This document shows, one piece after another, positions 52,834 to 62,491 of a DNA stretch of 64,000 nucleotides. A program made the translations under genes and the position numbers. Each line of letters opens with the position of its first letter. Position 1 is the first letter of the stretch. The DNA is from Syntrophobacteraceae bacterium (GTDB lineage: Bacteria > Desulfobacterota > Syntrophobacteria > Syntrophobacterales > Syntrophobacteraceae), in NCBI GenBank assembly GCA_025454175.1, contig JALOOX010000018.1:1-64000 (forward strand). The letters run 5' to 3'. The notes beneath the pieces are model-generated. The model saw only the letters and a list, made by a program, of their open reading frames with translations, ran no database searches and had not been told where the DNA came from.

Positions 52834-53506
52834 GACCGAGACCCATGCCCCGCCCTGACTGAGCCAATGTCGACCCTGCCGGCGCCGACCCGGAAAGACT
52901 GTCAGGCCTTAGCCCGGTGCGGCGAGAGCCGCAATCGTTTCCCTTGACGGCCTCGAACAGCCGAAGCGGGGGAATGTTTCTGAGCTCGAACCTGGTGTGG
53001 ACGATGGGAAAGAAACGCTCGAGATGAACTTTCAAATGCTGGTCCGTCTGGAAGCACGTTTGATAAACCAGGAAGCTTCCGCCAGGCTTGAGGGCCATGA
53101 GGGTGTTGTGGAGGATCTTGTCCTTGAGGTCCCTGGGAAGCCAGAAGAACGGGATGCCGGAGATGACGTAGTCCGCCTCGCAACGCTTGCAGGCCTTCAG
53201 GGCTTCGAGCACGTTCTCGGCGCTGTCGTTGATGATGGTAGCCCGAGGATCACGAATACGATTCTGCAGGATGGATTTGAAATTCTTGTTCCGCTCGATG
53301 GCGATCAGGTGGCTTCCGTTTTTCATGTGCTTGAGCAGGTAGTCGGTGAAAACGCCCGTACCCGGTCCATACTCGATGATCACATTGTTTCGAGCGAAAT
53401 CGATGTGGCCGCAGACTTTTCTCACTCCGAAGGGGGATGTCGGAGTGATGGATGCGACATCCTTGTCTTTGATGAAGTTTTTCATGTAAGCCATTGTGTG
53501 AAACAT
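52799..53506 (-). CDS. PmtA-like phospholipid N-methyltransferase family protein
   Basis: The 235-aa SAM-dependent methyltransferase: motif I IIEYGPGTGVFTDYLL, motif IV-like VISGIPFFWLP, and the C-terminal RNIPPLRLFEAVK matches the NIPPA-type ending of PmtA enzymes, which methylate phosphatidylethanolamine to phosphatidylcholine. KsgA-like rRNA methylases share motif I but not this ending. I chose the ATG at 53506 (AGGAGA upstream). The C-terminal 35 residues after VKGNDC are unlike the family and overlap the DUF72 start. Confidence 0.7.
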   Translation of the reverse strand: MFHTMAYMKNFIKDKDVASITPTSPFGVRKVCGHIDFARNNVIIEYGPGTGVFTDYLLKHMKNGSHLIAIERNKNFKSILQNRIRDPRATIINDSAENVLEALKACKRCEADYVISGIPFFWLPRDLKDKILHNTLMALKPGGSFLVYQTCFQTDQHLKVHLERFFPIVHTRFELRNIPPLRLFEAVKGNDCGSRRTGLRPDSLSGSAPAGSTLAQSGRGMGLGHDLFDRTNSDL

Positions 53507-53808
53507 ATCATCTCCTGCTCTTAATATCGATGGACCGCGGCCTGAAGTCAGGCGTGAACGATCTCCTCCATGGACCCGCCCCCGGAGACGGCTGCGCTCG
53601 ATCAATCGACAAATTTGCCTCCGTCTCTATCAACGGGGGACCTTATACCAGATCTAATTTAAAATGCATACCTCATGAATGTGAGGTTCCCTAGATATTT
53701 TTTCTGATATCTTTCATGAAGCTCGAATGAGCTCATTCCAGCGGAGCCTCAGCGGCGAACTGCCGCGGTGCCGAGACCCAAAGGGGCTGCACTCGTTGAC
53801 AAGCCGTC
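53507..53808. other. AT-rich intergenic region before the LPS block
   Basis: No gene is seen. A hairpin ACCTCA-N6-TGAGGT lies at 53670-53687. This is the probable control region for the divergent methyltransferase operon and the LPS block. Confidence 0.45.
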
Positions 53809-54912
53809 ATGAGTCTGGCAGTAAGGTCGCGACCGCTTTGTCCGAGCGTCAAGAAATCATTGGAAGAAAGGTTGAGCTTGACCGACTCTCTTCGCTCAGT
53901 CAGTCCAGGGAAGATCCTGATCATCAAGCCCAGTGCCCTGGGAGACGTGGTTCACAGTCTGCCGTTTCTCAACGCCCTTCGCGAGCGGTTTCCGGCTGCC
54001 GAGATCCACTGGCTTGTCTTCCGCTCGTTCGAGCCACTGCTTCGGGACCATCCCATGATCTCGAGACTATGGGTCGTCGACAAGGAAGCATGGAAGCGGA
54101 TTTCGAGCCTGCGCGAGTCATGGAAGGACCTGCGGCGCCTTCTGACTGGTCTGAGGGAGGAGCGGTTTGATCTGGTCGTCGACCTGCAAGGTCTTTTGCG
54201 CAGCGGCTTCCTTTGCGGGGCCACCCGGGCTCCCCTGCGGCTGGGCTTCCTGGAGGGACGCGAGGGAAGCCCCCTGTTTTATACGCATCGCGTGCGGGGG
54301 GGGACGGATTGCCATGCCATCGAGCGCTACTTGAAGGTCGCCGGGAGTCTCGGCGCTCCGACGGATCGCATCGATTACCGCCTGAGTGCGGCTTCACACG
54401 GCTCTCGACTCCTGGACGGTCTTCCGCCGGTTTATGTGGTCATGGCGCCCTCGGCCGGGGGAGAGGCCAAAAGGTGGCCGGTGGAAAATTTCGGTCGGCT
54501 CGCCGCCGAATTGCCCTGGCCTTCGCTGGTGATCAGCGGAAAGAGCGATGCGGCCCTCGTGGAGCAAGTGGCTGCCGCATCGAGGGGCAGGGCGCTCTCC
54601 CTTGCCGGGCGGACCACGCTGGGCGAAATGACCGAGGTGATCCGCCGGGCGAAGGCCTTCATATCCAACGATACCGGGCCCATGCACATCGCCGCGGCCC
54701 TCGGGGTTCCGGTCTTTGCCGTATTTGGCCCCACAAGCCCCCTGCGGACAGGGCCCCATGGGCCGGGCCACACGGTCATAACGGCTGGTCTTTCCTGCTC
54801 GCCGTGCTTTCGGAGGAAGAAGTGCTCCCATTGGGTTTGCATGGAGCGGATTTCAGTCCGGCAGGTTTTGAGCGCCATCGAGTCCAGGATGAGCTTTGCT
54901 CGGGCTCCCTGA
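53809..54912 (+). CDS. Glycosyltransferase family 9 (heptosyltransferase-like)
   Basis: The 367-aa GT-B enzyme has the GT9 patterns KILIIKPSALGDVVHSLPFLNAL, FDLVVDLQGLLRSG, PSAGGEAKRWPVENFGRLA and FISNDTGPMHIAAALGVPVFAVFGPTSP. It adds heptose or a related sugar to LPS core from ADP-heptose. The first 30 residues before the family start are unsupported; a TTG at 53872 after GAAAGG is an alternative start. First gene of the polysaccharide block. Confidence 0.85.
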   Translation: MSLAVRSRPLCPSVKKSLEERLSLTDSLRSVSPGKILIIKPSALGDVVHSLPFLNALRERFPAAEIHWLVFRSFEPLLRDHPMISRLWVVDKEAWKRISSLRESWKDLRRLLTGLREERFDLVVDLQGLLRSGFLCGATRAPLRLGFLEGREGSPLFYTHRVRGGTDCHAIERYLKVAGSLGAPTDRIDYRLSAASHGSRLLDGLPPVYVVMAPSAGGEAKRWPVENFGRLAAELPWPSLVISGKSDAALVEQVAAASRGRALSLAGRTTLGEMTEVIRRAKAFISNDTGPMHIAAALGVPVFAVFGPTSPLRTGPHGPGHTVITAGLSCSPCFRRKKCSHWVCMERISVRQVLSAIESRMSFARAP

Positions 54913-54936
54913 CTCAGCGGTGGGGATCGTGACGCC

Positions 54937-55680
54937 ATGGTCGAGCTGAGCGCGGCAATCATCACCCGAAACGAGGCCCACAACATCGGCCCGTGCCTCG
55001 ACAGTCTGCATTGGGTGTCGGAGGTGGTTGTGCTGGATCAGTTCAGCGAGGATGGAACGGTCGAGATGGCCGCATCCCGCGGCGCGAGGGTTTTTCAGGA
55101 GGCCTGGCGCGGCTTTGCGGCTCAGAAGAACCTGGCCCTCGATCGGACGACCCGGCCCTGGGTCCTCAGCATCGACGCCGACGAAAGGGTGACGGAGCCT
55201 CTGCGGGCTGAAATCGAGGAAGTGCTTGAGCGTGACGGACCTGAAGATGGCTATCATATCCCACGCAGGAATTATTTCTGCGGTCGCTGGATCCGATATG
55301 GCGGCTGGTATCCGGATTACAGCCTGAGGCTTTTCCGGAAGGGATCGGGGAGGTTTGAGGACAGGGCCGTTCACGAGAAGGTGGTGGTCGAGGGAAGGAC
55401 AGGGTATCTCAAACAGCCTCTCGAGCATTTCACCTATGTTTCCGTGAGCGACTACCTCCAGAGGATGGAGCGCTACAGTGGCCTGGCGGCCCGGGAGCTG
55501 GCCCTGGGGGGCAGGGAGGCCCGGTGGCATCAAATGGTCCTGAGGCCCCTCTTCACATTCTTCAAAATGTATGGTTTAAAACTGGGTTTCCTGGACGGAC
55601 GAGCAGGCTTGTTCCTAGCCGTATCTTACGCCTATTATACCTTTTTGAAGTATTATCGCCTGGGCTCCGATCCAGCATGA
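54937..55680 (+). CDS. Glycosyltransferase family 2 (WaaE/KdtX-like)
   Basis: The 247-aa GT-A enzyme has LSAAIITRNEAHNIGPCLDSL and LDQFSEDGTVEMA, then LSIDADERV (DxD-type site). WIRYGGWYPDYSLRLFRKG and YLKQPLEHFTY match LPS-core glucosyltransferases. A C-terminal hydrophobic segment (LFTFFKMYGLKLGFL) suggests membrane contact. It sits between GT9 and msbA. Confidence 0.85.
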   Translation: MVELSAAIITRNEAHNIGPCLDSLHWVSEVVVLDQFSEDGTVEMAASRGARVFQEAWRGFAAQKNLALDRTTRPWVLSIDADERVTEPLRAEIEEVLERDGPEDGYHIPRRNYFCGRWIRYGGWYPDYSLRLFRKGSGRFEDRAVHEKVVVEGRTGYLKQPLEHFTYVSVSDYLQRMERYSGLAARELALGGREARWHQMVLRPLFTFFKMYGLKLGFLDGRAGLFLAVSYAYYTFLKYYRLGSDPA

Positions 55681-55707
55681 TTCAAGCGGGGAGGTCTCAA
55701 ACGGTTC

Positions 55708-57456
55708 ATGGATCTGTATAAACGCCTGCTCAGCAACGCCAGGCCTTACTGGCGCAGGATCGCTCTCGCCATGATTTCCATGCTGGGTGTGGCGGGCTGC
55801 ACCGGGGCGACGGCATATTTGATCAAGCCTGTCCTTGACGATATTTTCATCCAGAAGGACATGGAGATGCTTCGGGTTCTCCCCCTCATCGTCCTGGCCA
55901 TCTTCCTGGTGAAGGGCGCCTGCTCCTGGTGTAACACGTATTTCATGTCCTACGTCGGGCAAAAGGTCATCGCGCAGTTCCGCCAGCAGCTTTACGATCA
56001 CCTGCAGACCCTGTCCCTGTCCTTCTATGACAGAACACCCACGGGCATCCTGATGTCGCGCATCATCAACGACGTGAACATCACCCAGGGGGCCGTTTCC
56101 GACGCCGTGGCCGGCTTCATCAAGGAGATCATCAGCATTGTGGTGCTGGTGATCGTCATCTTCTACAGGGACTGGCAGCTGGCCATCGTGGCCATGATCG
56201 TCCTGCCCTTCGCCTTTCTGCCCATCGTCAAGTTCGGACGCAAGCTCAGAGTGATCAGCAAGAAGAACCAGGAGTCCATGGCGCAGATTTCGGTGACGCT
56301 CCATGAGACCTTCGCCGGGACCCGCATCGTCAAGGCGTTCTGCATGGAGGAGCATGAGAAGAAGCGTTTCGCGCGGAACAATGCCCGCTATTTGAGCTCA
56401 GTCCTGAAGTCCGTGAAGGTGCGCGCCCTGTCGAGTCCCCTGATGGAGCTCCTGGGCGGTCTCGGGATCGTGGCGGTCATCTGGTACGGAGGGTACAGCG
56501 TCATTCGGGGGGTCTCGACTCCCGGCAATTTCTTTTCGTTTCTGGCAGCCATCATCATGCTCTACGAGCCCGTCAAGAAGCTCAGCAACATGAACAACAC
56601 GATCCAGTTGGGAATGGCCGCCGCCGAGCGTATCTACCAGATCCTGGACACAAAGCCCGATATTCAGGATCGTCCCGATGCCGGGGAGCTGGTGCCGCCC
56701 ATTCGAACGATTCGGTTCAGGGATGTGTCGTTCGGGTATTCCGATGAGCTGATCCTGAAGAACATCGACCTCGAGGTGAATGCCGGCGAAGTCATCGCGC
56801 TGGTGGGCATGAGCGGGTCGGGGAAGACAACCCTCGTCAACCTGATCCCGCGCTTTTACGAAGTCAGCGGCGGGGCCATCCTGATCAACTCGACGGACAT
56901 ACGGGATGTGACCCAGTCCTCCCTGAGGGCCCAGATCGGCATCGTGACCCAGCAGTCGATCCTGTTCAACGACACCATCTACAACAACATCGCCTACGGA
57001 GACATTCGAAAGGGCGAGGCCGAGATCATCGCCGCCGCCAAGGCCGCCAACGCCTATGACTTCATCATGAAGACGCCACAGGGATTCGAGACCCGGATCG
57101 GCGAGCAGGGAGTGCGGCTCTCCGGGGGGCAGCGCCAGAGGATTTGCATTGCTCGCGCCATCTTGAAGGATGCGCCCATCCTCATCCTGGATGAAGCGAC
57201 TTCCTCCCTGGACAGCGATTCGGAGCTCGAGGTTCAGAAGGCCCTCGAGAACCTCATGGTGGGAAGGACGACCTTCGTCATTGCCCACCGACTCTCCACC
57301 ATCAAGAATGCCGACCGCATCATCGCGTTTGCGGACGGTCACGTGGTGGAGGAGGGCCGTCACGACGAGCTCCTGAGAGCCCACGGCGAATACCGTAGGC
57401 TCTATGAGCTGCAGTTCACCCATCTGGATGCCAGCCTTGCGAGGGAAGTCTCCTGA
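55708..57456 (+). CDS. msbA: Lipid A flippase
   Basis: The 582-aa ABC half-transporter has six TM helices in the first 330 residues with LIKPVLDDIFIQKD and FYDRTPTGILMSRIINDV. The ATPase follows with [31 protein letters not shown] and ILILDEATSSLDSDSE. MsbA flips lipid A-core across the inner membrane. Its place inside the glycosyltransferase block fits that role. It is 27 bp after the GT2 gene. Confidence 0.9.
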   Translation: MDLYKRLLSNARPYWRRIALAMISMLGVAGCTGATAYLIKPVLDDIFIQKDMEMLRVLPLIVLAIFLVKGACSWCNTYFMSYVGQKVIAQFRQQLYDHLQTLSLSFYDRTPTGILMSRIINDVNITQGAVSDAVAGFIKEIISIVVLVIVIFYRDWQLAIVAMIVLPFAFLPIVKFGRKLRVISKKNQESMAQISVTLHETFAGTRIVKAFCMEEHEKKRFARNNARYLSSVLKSVKVRALSSPLMELLGGLGIVAVIWYGGYSVIRGVSTPGNFFSFLAAIIMLYEPVKKLSNMNNTIQLGMAAAERIYQILDTKPDIQDRPDAGELVPPIRTIRFRDVSFGYSDELILKNIDLEVNAGEVIALVGMSGSGKTTLVNLIPRFYEVSGGAILINSTDIRDVTQSSLRAQIGIVTQQSILFNDTIYNNIAYGDIRKGEAEIIAAAKAANAYDFIMKTPQGFETRIGEQGVRLSGGQRQRICIARAILKDAPILILDEATSSLDSDSELEVQKALENLMVGRTTFVIAHRLSTIKNADRIIAFADGHVVEEGRHDELLRAHGEYRRLYELQFTHLDASLAREVS

Positions 57457-57470
57457 AAGCCGCCGCGAAG

Positions 57471-58556
57471 ATGAGCTTGTCACTGGATTCGATTCAGCGC
57501 GTGCTGTTCATCAAGCTCCGCCACATCGGGGATGTGCTGCTGGCGGCGGCGACATGCCGGGCCTTGAGGGAGGCCAGTCCGGAGGTGCGGATTTCCATGC
57601 TCGTTCCCGCGGGCACCGAGGACATGTTGACAAACCATCCCGACATCGAGGAAGTGATTCCCCTGCGGCGAGGGGGTGGCTGGCGGGATGATCTGAGGCT
57701 CATTCGCCGGCTGCGCCGAAACCGTTTCGACCTGGCCGTCAACATGACGGAGGGGGACCGGGGGGCCATTCTGGCGTTTCTGAGTGGAGCGCGATACCGC
57801 ATCGGCATCGATCCGAGGCACAAGGGGTTCATGGGCAAGAGGCGCCTTTTCACCCACCTGGTCAAGCCCGTTTACGACGGCAGGCACCGGGCCCTCATGG
57901 ACATGGATGTTCTGGAGCCCCTGGGAATTGAGCGGAAAGACCCGCAAGTGGAGCTTTTCGTCTCCGCCGAAGACCAGGATCTCGTGGATGGGTGGCTCCG
58001 CGAGGAGGGACTGCTTGATGATCGGCCCTTTGTGATCGTTCATCCCACGTCCCGGTGGCTTTTCAAATGCTGGAGGGACGAGGCCGTCGCCGAGGTGGTG
58101 GACCACCTGCGGATCCGTGGTGTCCGGGTTGTCCTGACCAGCGGGCCGGACCCCAGGGAAAGAGACAAGCTGGCTGCCATCGCGGCCTTGTGTCGCGGCG
58201 AGCCATTGGTGCTCAGCGGCAGCCTGACGCTCAAGCAGCTTGGGGCGCTCCTGCGTCGAAGTGTGCTGTTCTTCGGAGTGGATACGGCGCCCATGCACAT
58301 GGCGGCGGCCCTGGGCAGGCCGGTGCTTGCCCTTTTTGGTCCTTCGGATTCAAAGGTCTGGGGTCCCCTCGCTCCCGTGCGCCGTATCATCGATCGCGGC
58401 AAGGATTTTCCGTGCCTGCCATGTCGCGGGGACGGCTGCAACAGCACCAAGAGAAGCCTCTGTCTCGAAGCCATTTCGACCGAGGAAGTCGTTCAGGCCC
58501 TCGATGAAATGCTCGTGGCGGCATCCGTCGCATGCCCTGAACCGGCTCGATCATGA
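57471..58556 (+). CDS. Glycosyltransferase family 9 (WaaQ-like)
   Basis: The 361-aa protein with VLFIKLRHIGDVLLAAATCRAL, VIVHPTSRWLFKCW and LFFGVDTAPMHMAAALGRPVLALFGPSDSKVW matches the heptosyltransferase III/WaaQ subgroup. Cys-rich CLPCRGDGCN near the C-terminus is typical of the family. It ends with a 4-bp overlap with the next GT4 gene. Confidence 0.85.
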   Translation: MSLSLDSIQRVLFIKLRHIGDVLLAAATCRALREASPEVRISMLVPAGTEDMLTNHPDIEEVIPLRRGGGWRDDLRLIRRLRRNRFDLAVNMTEGDRGAILAFLSGARYRIGIDPRHKGFMGKRRLFTHLVKPVYDGRHRALMDMDVLEPLGIERKDPQVELFVSAEDQDLVDGWLREEGLLDDRPFVIVHPTSRWLFKCWRDEAVAEVVDHLRIRGVRVVLTSGPDPRERDKLAAIAALCRGEPLVLSGSLTLKQLGALLRRSVLFFGVDTAPMHMAAALGRPVLALFGPSDSKVWGPLAPVRRIIDRGKDFPCLPCRGDGCNSTKRSLCLEAISTEEVVQALDEMLVAASVACPEPARS

Positions 58557-59653
58557 AATTGCCCCGCTCAGTGCTCTATGTTTCGCACACGGCGGCCCTG
58601 AAGGGGTCGGCCATCAGCCTGGCCCAGCTCATCCTGGGTCTGGACCGATCTCGCTTCGAGCCCACCGTGGTCTTTTCCAAGCCGGGATACTGGCTCGAGA
58701 ACCTGGGGGAGCGCGGGATATCCTGCCATGTCCTGAAGAGTCGGGGCTTTCTGGGCTGGAGGCTCGTCTCCGAGGCGAAGGCCGTCATGGATCGGGCCCG
58801 GGTGGGGCTCGTTCACCTGAACAGCGCCGTGCCCTTCTGCAAGTACGTTGGGATTGCGGCCAGGATGCGACGCACGCCGGTGGTGTGGCACATCCGGGAA
58901 GACCCCCGGAGCAAGCGGGTGCGCAGGCTGAAAAAGTGGATCCGCGGCCTGTCGGACCGGGTATTCGTGGTTTCTTCGGAGCTGGAGCGTTTCTTCGAGG
59001 GCTTTCCCGTGGTCAAGGTCTTCAACGGGGTTGACCTGGACCGGTTTCAACCGGGGGTGACCGGGGAGGAGTTCAGGGATCGTTTCGGCATCCCCCGGAC
59101 GGCTTTCGTGTTCGGGATCGTGGGGACCATCGAGGAGCGCAAAGGCACCCTGGCATTCCTCAGGGCAGCGGAGGTCCTGGCCCGGTCGGATTCCGATGCC
59201 CGGTTCGCCGTCGTCGGGGACGGCATGGCCGAGGACGTCCGGAAAATCAGGGATTACCTCTCGGAGCATGAGCTGCTGGCGTCACGAGTGATTCTCACGG
59301 GGCGGCTCGACGACATCCCCCGGGTCATGGCCGGGCTGGATGTGCTGGTGCTGCCTTCGCTGTGGGAGGGTTTCCCCCGCAGCCTCATCGAGGCCATGGC
59401 CTGCGGCAGGGTCGCCATTGCGTCCGATGTGGGGGAGATTCCCTTCATCCTGGAAGGGGGAAGGTGCGGGATGGTGGTCCCCTGCGGGGACGATTCGGCC
59501 CTGGTCCAGGCGATGGCCCGTTGTCTTTCCGATCGCGCCGCGCTGAACGAGATGGGCCGATTGGCCCGGGAGCGGGTGGTGAGCGAGCTCAGTCTCAAAC
59601 GGCACGTGGAGGTCATACAGAACGAGTACATGGAACTGCTCTCCGCTCCCTGA
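58553..59653 (+). CDS. Glycosyltransferase family 4 (1)
   Basis: The 366-aa GT-B enzyme has VSHTAALKGSAISLAQLILGL, GIVGTIEERKGTLAFLRAA, ILTGRLDDIPRVMAGLDVLVLPSLWEGFPRSLIEAMA and GMVVPCGDDSAL. Sugar specificity cannot be read. ATGA overlap with the upstream GT9 gene. Confidence 0.85.
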   Translation: MKLPRSVLYVSHTAALKGSAISLAQLILGLDRSRFEPTVVFSKPGYWLENLGERGISCHVLKSRGFLGWRLVSEAKAVMDRARVGLVHLNSAVPFCKYVGIAARMRRTPVVWHIREDPRSKRVRRLKKWIRGLSDRVFVVSSELERFFEGFPVVKVFNGVDLDRFQPGVTGEEFRDRFGIPRTAFVFGIVGTIEERKGTLAFLRAAEVLARSDSDARFAVVGDGMAEDVRKIRDYLSEHELLASRVILTGRLDDIPRVMAGLDVLVLPSLWEGFPRSLIEAMACGRVAIASDVGEIPFILEGGRCGMVVPCGDDSALVQAMARCLSDRAALNEMGRLARERVVSELSLKRHVEVIQNEYMELLSAP

Positions 59654-59727
59654 CGGGCGGGGACGAGAGATCCATTCGCTGCGCGGGTTGGATGGAGCGC
59701 GCATTGTGCCGCGGACGGGAGCTTCCG

Positions 59728-60846
59728 ATGAAAAGGGTCCTCTTCCTCTTTGTGACGATGCCCGTTGGTGGCGCGGAGATGCTCTGCTTCCACTTCCTGA
59801 AAGGACTGGACCGGTCGCGTTTCGAGCCTCTGGTTTGCTGCATCCAGGATTTTGGGGAGCTGGGCCTTGAGATCCGGGGGGCCGGCCATGAAGTGATCTC
59901 GCTCGGGAGGATGCGGACCCGGCGATTCGAGGTCGAAACGGTCTTCACCTTGGCGAACCTTTTGAAATCACGCCAAATTGACATCATTCACACGAATATG
60001 TATCATGCAAATCTTTATGGCCGGCTTGGGGCGCTGCTTCTGGGGAGGCGGAGGCCCGGGATCGTTACGGCCGTGCACAGCCTCTATACGGAGAGAAAAC
60101 CCCATCGGCTGCTCATCAGCAGGCTCCTGAACCGGTGGACCGATCGGATTCTGGCGGTATCCGAAGCGGTCCGCGAGGACGTGCTGCGATACGAGAGAGC
60201 CGAGCCCTGGAGGGTGGAAGTCCTGCCGCTGGGAGCCGATTTCGAGCGCCTGGACGTCGACATGAGCCCGGAGGAGGCCAGGGAGAGGATCGGGCTGTCT
60301 CCCTCGGACTGGGTACTGGGGACGGTGGGGCGCCTGGTGGAGCCCAAGGGGCATCGTTACATGCTCGAAAGCCTCTCCATTCTGCACGAGCGCGGGCTGC
60401 CCCTGAAACTGGTGATTGCAGGGGGTGGAAGGCTCGAGGCCGAGCTGAGGCGGCAGGTCGCCGAGAGTGGGCTCGAGAATCATGTGCTGCTTCTGGGCAC
60501 CCGCCGGGACATCCCCGAGATCTACAGGGCCATGGATCTCTATGTGATGGCCTCTGTCTCCGAGGCGGCATCCATGGCATTGCTGGAGGCCATGGCGGTG
60601 GGACTTCCCTGCGTGGTGACCTCGGTGGGCGGGATGGTGGATCTCGTGGACGGGGGACGATGCGCCCGGGTGGCTCCCCCGGCGGACGCCCCTGCTCTGG
60701 CCTCCGCCATCGAAGACCTTTACGGTTCAAGGGAAGAGCGTTTGAAGCTGGGAAGCGCCGCCATGGAGAGAGCCCGGTCGCTCTACGGGAGGGACGCCAT
60801 GATCCGCGGGCTGGAATCCATTTACGACGGCCTTTTTTCCTGCTGA
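59728..60846 (+). CDS. Glycosyltransferase family 4 (2)
   Basis: The 372-aa protein starts MKRVLFLFVTMPVGGAEMLCFHFLKGL. GTVGRLVEPKGHRYMLESL, DIPEIYRAMDLYVMASVSEAASMALLEAMAVGLP and GGMVDLVDGG are GT4 hallmarks. I chose the ATG at 59728; upstream frame to 59362 overlaps the previous gene without homology. Probably polysaccharide assembly. Confidence 0.85.
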   Translation: MKRVLFLFVTMPVGGAEMLCFHFLKGLDRSRFEPLVCCIQDFGELGLEIRGAGHEVISLGRMRTRRFEVETVFTLANLLKSRQIDIIHTNMYHANLYGRLGALLLGRRRPGIVTAVHSLYTERKPHRLLISRLLNRWTDRILAVSEAVREDVLRYERAEPWRVEVLPLGADFERLDVDMSPEEARERIGLSPSDWVLGTVGRLVEPKGHRYMLESLSILHERGLPLKLVIAGGGRLEAELRRQVAESGLENHVLLLGTRRDIPEIYRAMDLYVMASVSEAASMALLEAMAVGLPCVVTSVGGMVDLVDGGRCARVAPPADAPALASAIEDLYGSREERLKLGSAAMERARSLYGRDAMIRGLESIYDGLFSC

Positions 60847-60863
60847 CCGGGGAGTCGATCCGA

Positions 60864-61733
60864 ATGTCACTGCCCAATTTCCTCATGGTGGGTGCAGCCA
60901 AGTGTGGGACGACTTCGCTGTTCCATTACTTGAAGCAGCACCCGGAAGTCGGGATGCTGGAGTCCAAGGAGGCCCACTTCTTCGTTGACTTCAGGGTGAA
61001 GGTCCACAGCCTTGAGGAGTATGAGGCCCTTTTTGAGGGATTTGCCGGCAGGAGGGCCGTCGGCGAGGCTCCCGTGAGGGCCCTCTACGACGAGGATGCC
61101 CTGAGGAAAATGAAGGAAGTCCTGCCTGGCGTGCGCGTTATCGTCATTCTCCGGAATCCGGCGGACATGGCGTATTCGCTTTGGGGGCACATGGTGAGGA
61201 ATGGGGAGAGGCTTTCCTTCAGCAGGGCGCTGAAGGTGGAGCCCCGTCGGATGGCCGATCCCGGATTCAAGGAGCGGTGCAACAACTGGTACGGGGACTA
61301 CCATTACTTCCACCGCGGGCTCTATTCGGACCAGGTCCGGCGCTGCTTCGACCTGTTCGGACGCGACTCCGTTCTGGTGCTCCTGTTTGACGATATGCGG
61401 CGGGATCCCCTCCACACCGGAAGGGGTTGCTTCGAGTTTCTGGGCGTCGATCCCGGTTTTGAGCCGGTCATGGATCGGCACAATGTGGGGAAGGTGTATC
61501 GACATCGGGGCCTCCACAAGCTGCTTTCCGTGCCCCCCGGTTGGCTCGGGAGCCTGGAAGAAGGGTTCATGGGCGGAACGGTTCGCCGGTGGCGGGAATC
61601 GCTCATGAGCTGGAACACCAGGGGCTTGCCCCCTTTCGACCCGAAATTGAGGGCTGACCTGCTTGCCAGGTATCAGCCGGATATCCGGAAGCTCGAGATT
61701 TTACTCGAAAGAGACCTTTCCCACTGGGCTTGA
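60864..61733 (+). CDS. PAPS-dependent sulfotransferase (1)
   Basis: The 289-aa enzyme starts MSLPNFLMVGAAKCGTTSLFHYLKQHPEV. The PAPS 5'-phosphosulfate loop is AAKCGTTSL (about 10-18) and the 3'-phosphate site VIVILRNPADMAYSLWGHM (about 95-113). It is predicted to sulfate a sugar of the surface polysaccharide. It lies 17 bp after the GT4 gene and just before another sulfotransferase. Confidence 0.85.
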   Translation: MSLPNFLMVGAAKCGTTSLFHYLKQHPEVGMLESKEAHFFVDFRVKVHSLEEYEALFEGFAGRRAVGEAPVRALYDEDALRKMKEVLPGVRVIVILRNPADMAYSLWGHMVRNGERLSFSRALKVEPRRMADPGFKERCNNWYGDYHYFHRGLYSDQVRRCFDLFGRDSVLVLLFDDMRRDPLHTGRGCFEFLGVDPGFEPVMDRHNVGKVYRHRGLHKLLSVPPGWLGSLEEGFMGGTVRRWRESLMSWNTRGLPPFDPKLRADLLARYQPDIRKLEILLERDLSHWA

Positions 61734-61810
61734 CCCGCGCAAGACTTGGGTGGCGGAGCCGGGATTTGGATCACCTCTCCATCTTTTCGCCGTTGGGCAT
61801 AATCAAGGAC

Positions 61811-62491
61811 ATGCTGCTCTCACACAAATACAAGTTCATATTCGTCAAGACCCGGAAGACGGCGGGAACCAGCATGGAAATCAGCCTGTCTCGATACTGC
61901 GGTCCCGATGACATCATTACCCCTTTTTTGAATCCTGAAGACGAAGCGTTCCGGAGGGAATTGAACATTTTTCCCAGGAATGATCTGGTTCCACTCAGGA
62001 GATACAGGGGAAGGGAAATCCTCAAATGGTTGCGGGGATGGCGATTGAGATACTGGGATCACATGCCGGCGAAGCAAATAAAAAGATTTATTGGTGATGA
62101 AATATATAATACGTATTACAAGTTCTGTTTTGAAAGAAATCCATGGGATAAAGTCATCTCTTATTATCATTGGGAAAATCGAAAACATAAATATCCTTCC
62201 CTGGATGACTTTTTTTCCAGGAAACCATTATGTACAGACTACTCGAAATATAGCATCAATGGAGATATAGCTGTCGATTTCATTGGGCGATACGAGAATC
62301 TGATGGAGGATCTCCAAGCCGTTTGTCAAAGACTCGGGATTCCTTTTGATGGATGGATGCCGAGAGCCAAGGCCAGCTATCGAAAGGATAAACGTGAATA
62401 CCGGGATATCTTGACGTTGCCTCAAAAGGAATTCATCGATCGGTGCTTCGAAAAGGAAATACAGTTATTCCATTACACTTATGGTGGGTGA
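61811..62491 (+). CDS. Sulfotransferase family 2-type protein (2)
   Basis: The 226-aa protein begins MLLSHKYKFIFVKTRKTAGTSMEIS, a 5'-PSB loop KTRKTAGTS, and has CFERNPWDKVISYYHW as the 3'-phosphate site. The ATG at 61811 is chosen as the family start; TTG codons at 61730 and 61766 (the latter with GGAG upstream) are alternatives. The gene is visibly AT-rich compared with its neighbours, indicating recent acquisition. It follows the first sulfotransferase by about 80 bp. Confidence 0.75.
   Translation: MLLSHKYKFIFVKTRKTAGTSMEISLSRYCGPDDIITPFLNPEDEAFRRELNIFPRNDLVPLRRYRGREILKWLRGWRLRYWDHMPAKQIKRFIGDEIYNTYYKFCFERNPWDKVISYYHWENRKHKYPSLDDFFSRKPLCTDYSKYSINGDIAVDFIGRYENLMEDLQAVCQRLGIPFDGWMPRAKASYRKDKREYRDILTLPQKEFIDRCFEKEIQLFHYTYGG

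Noticed and set aside
53670-53687. Rho-independent terminator in the region before the LPS block
   Set aside because: The stem has only six pairs and no T-run follows directly.
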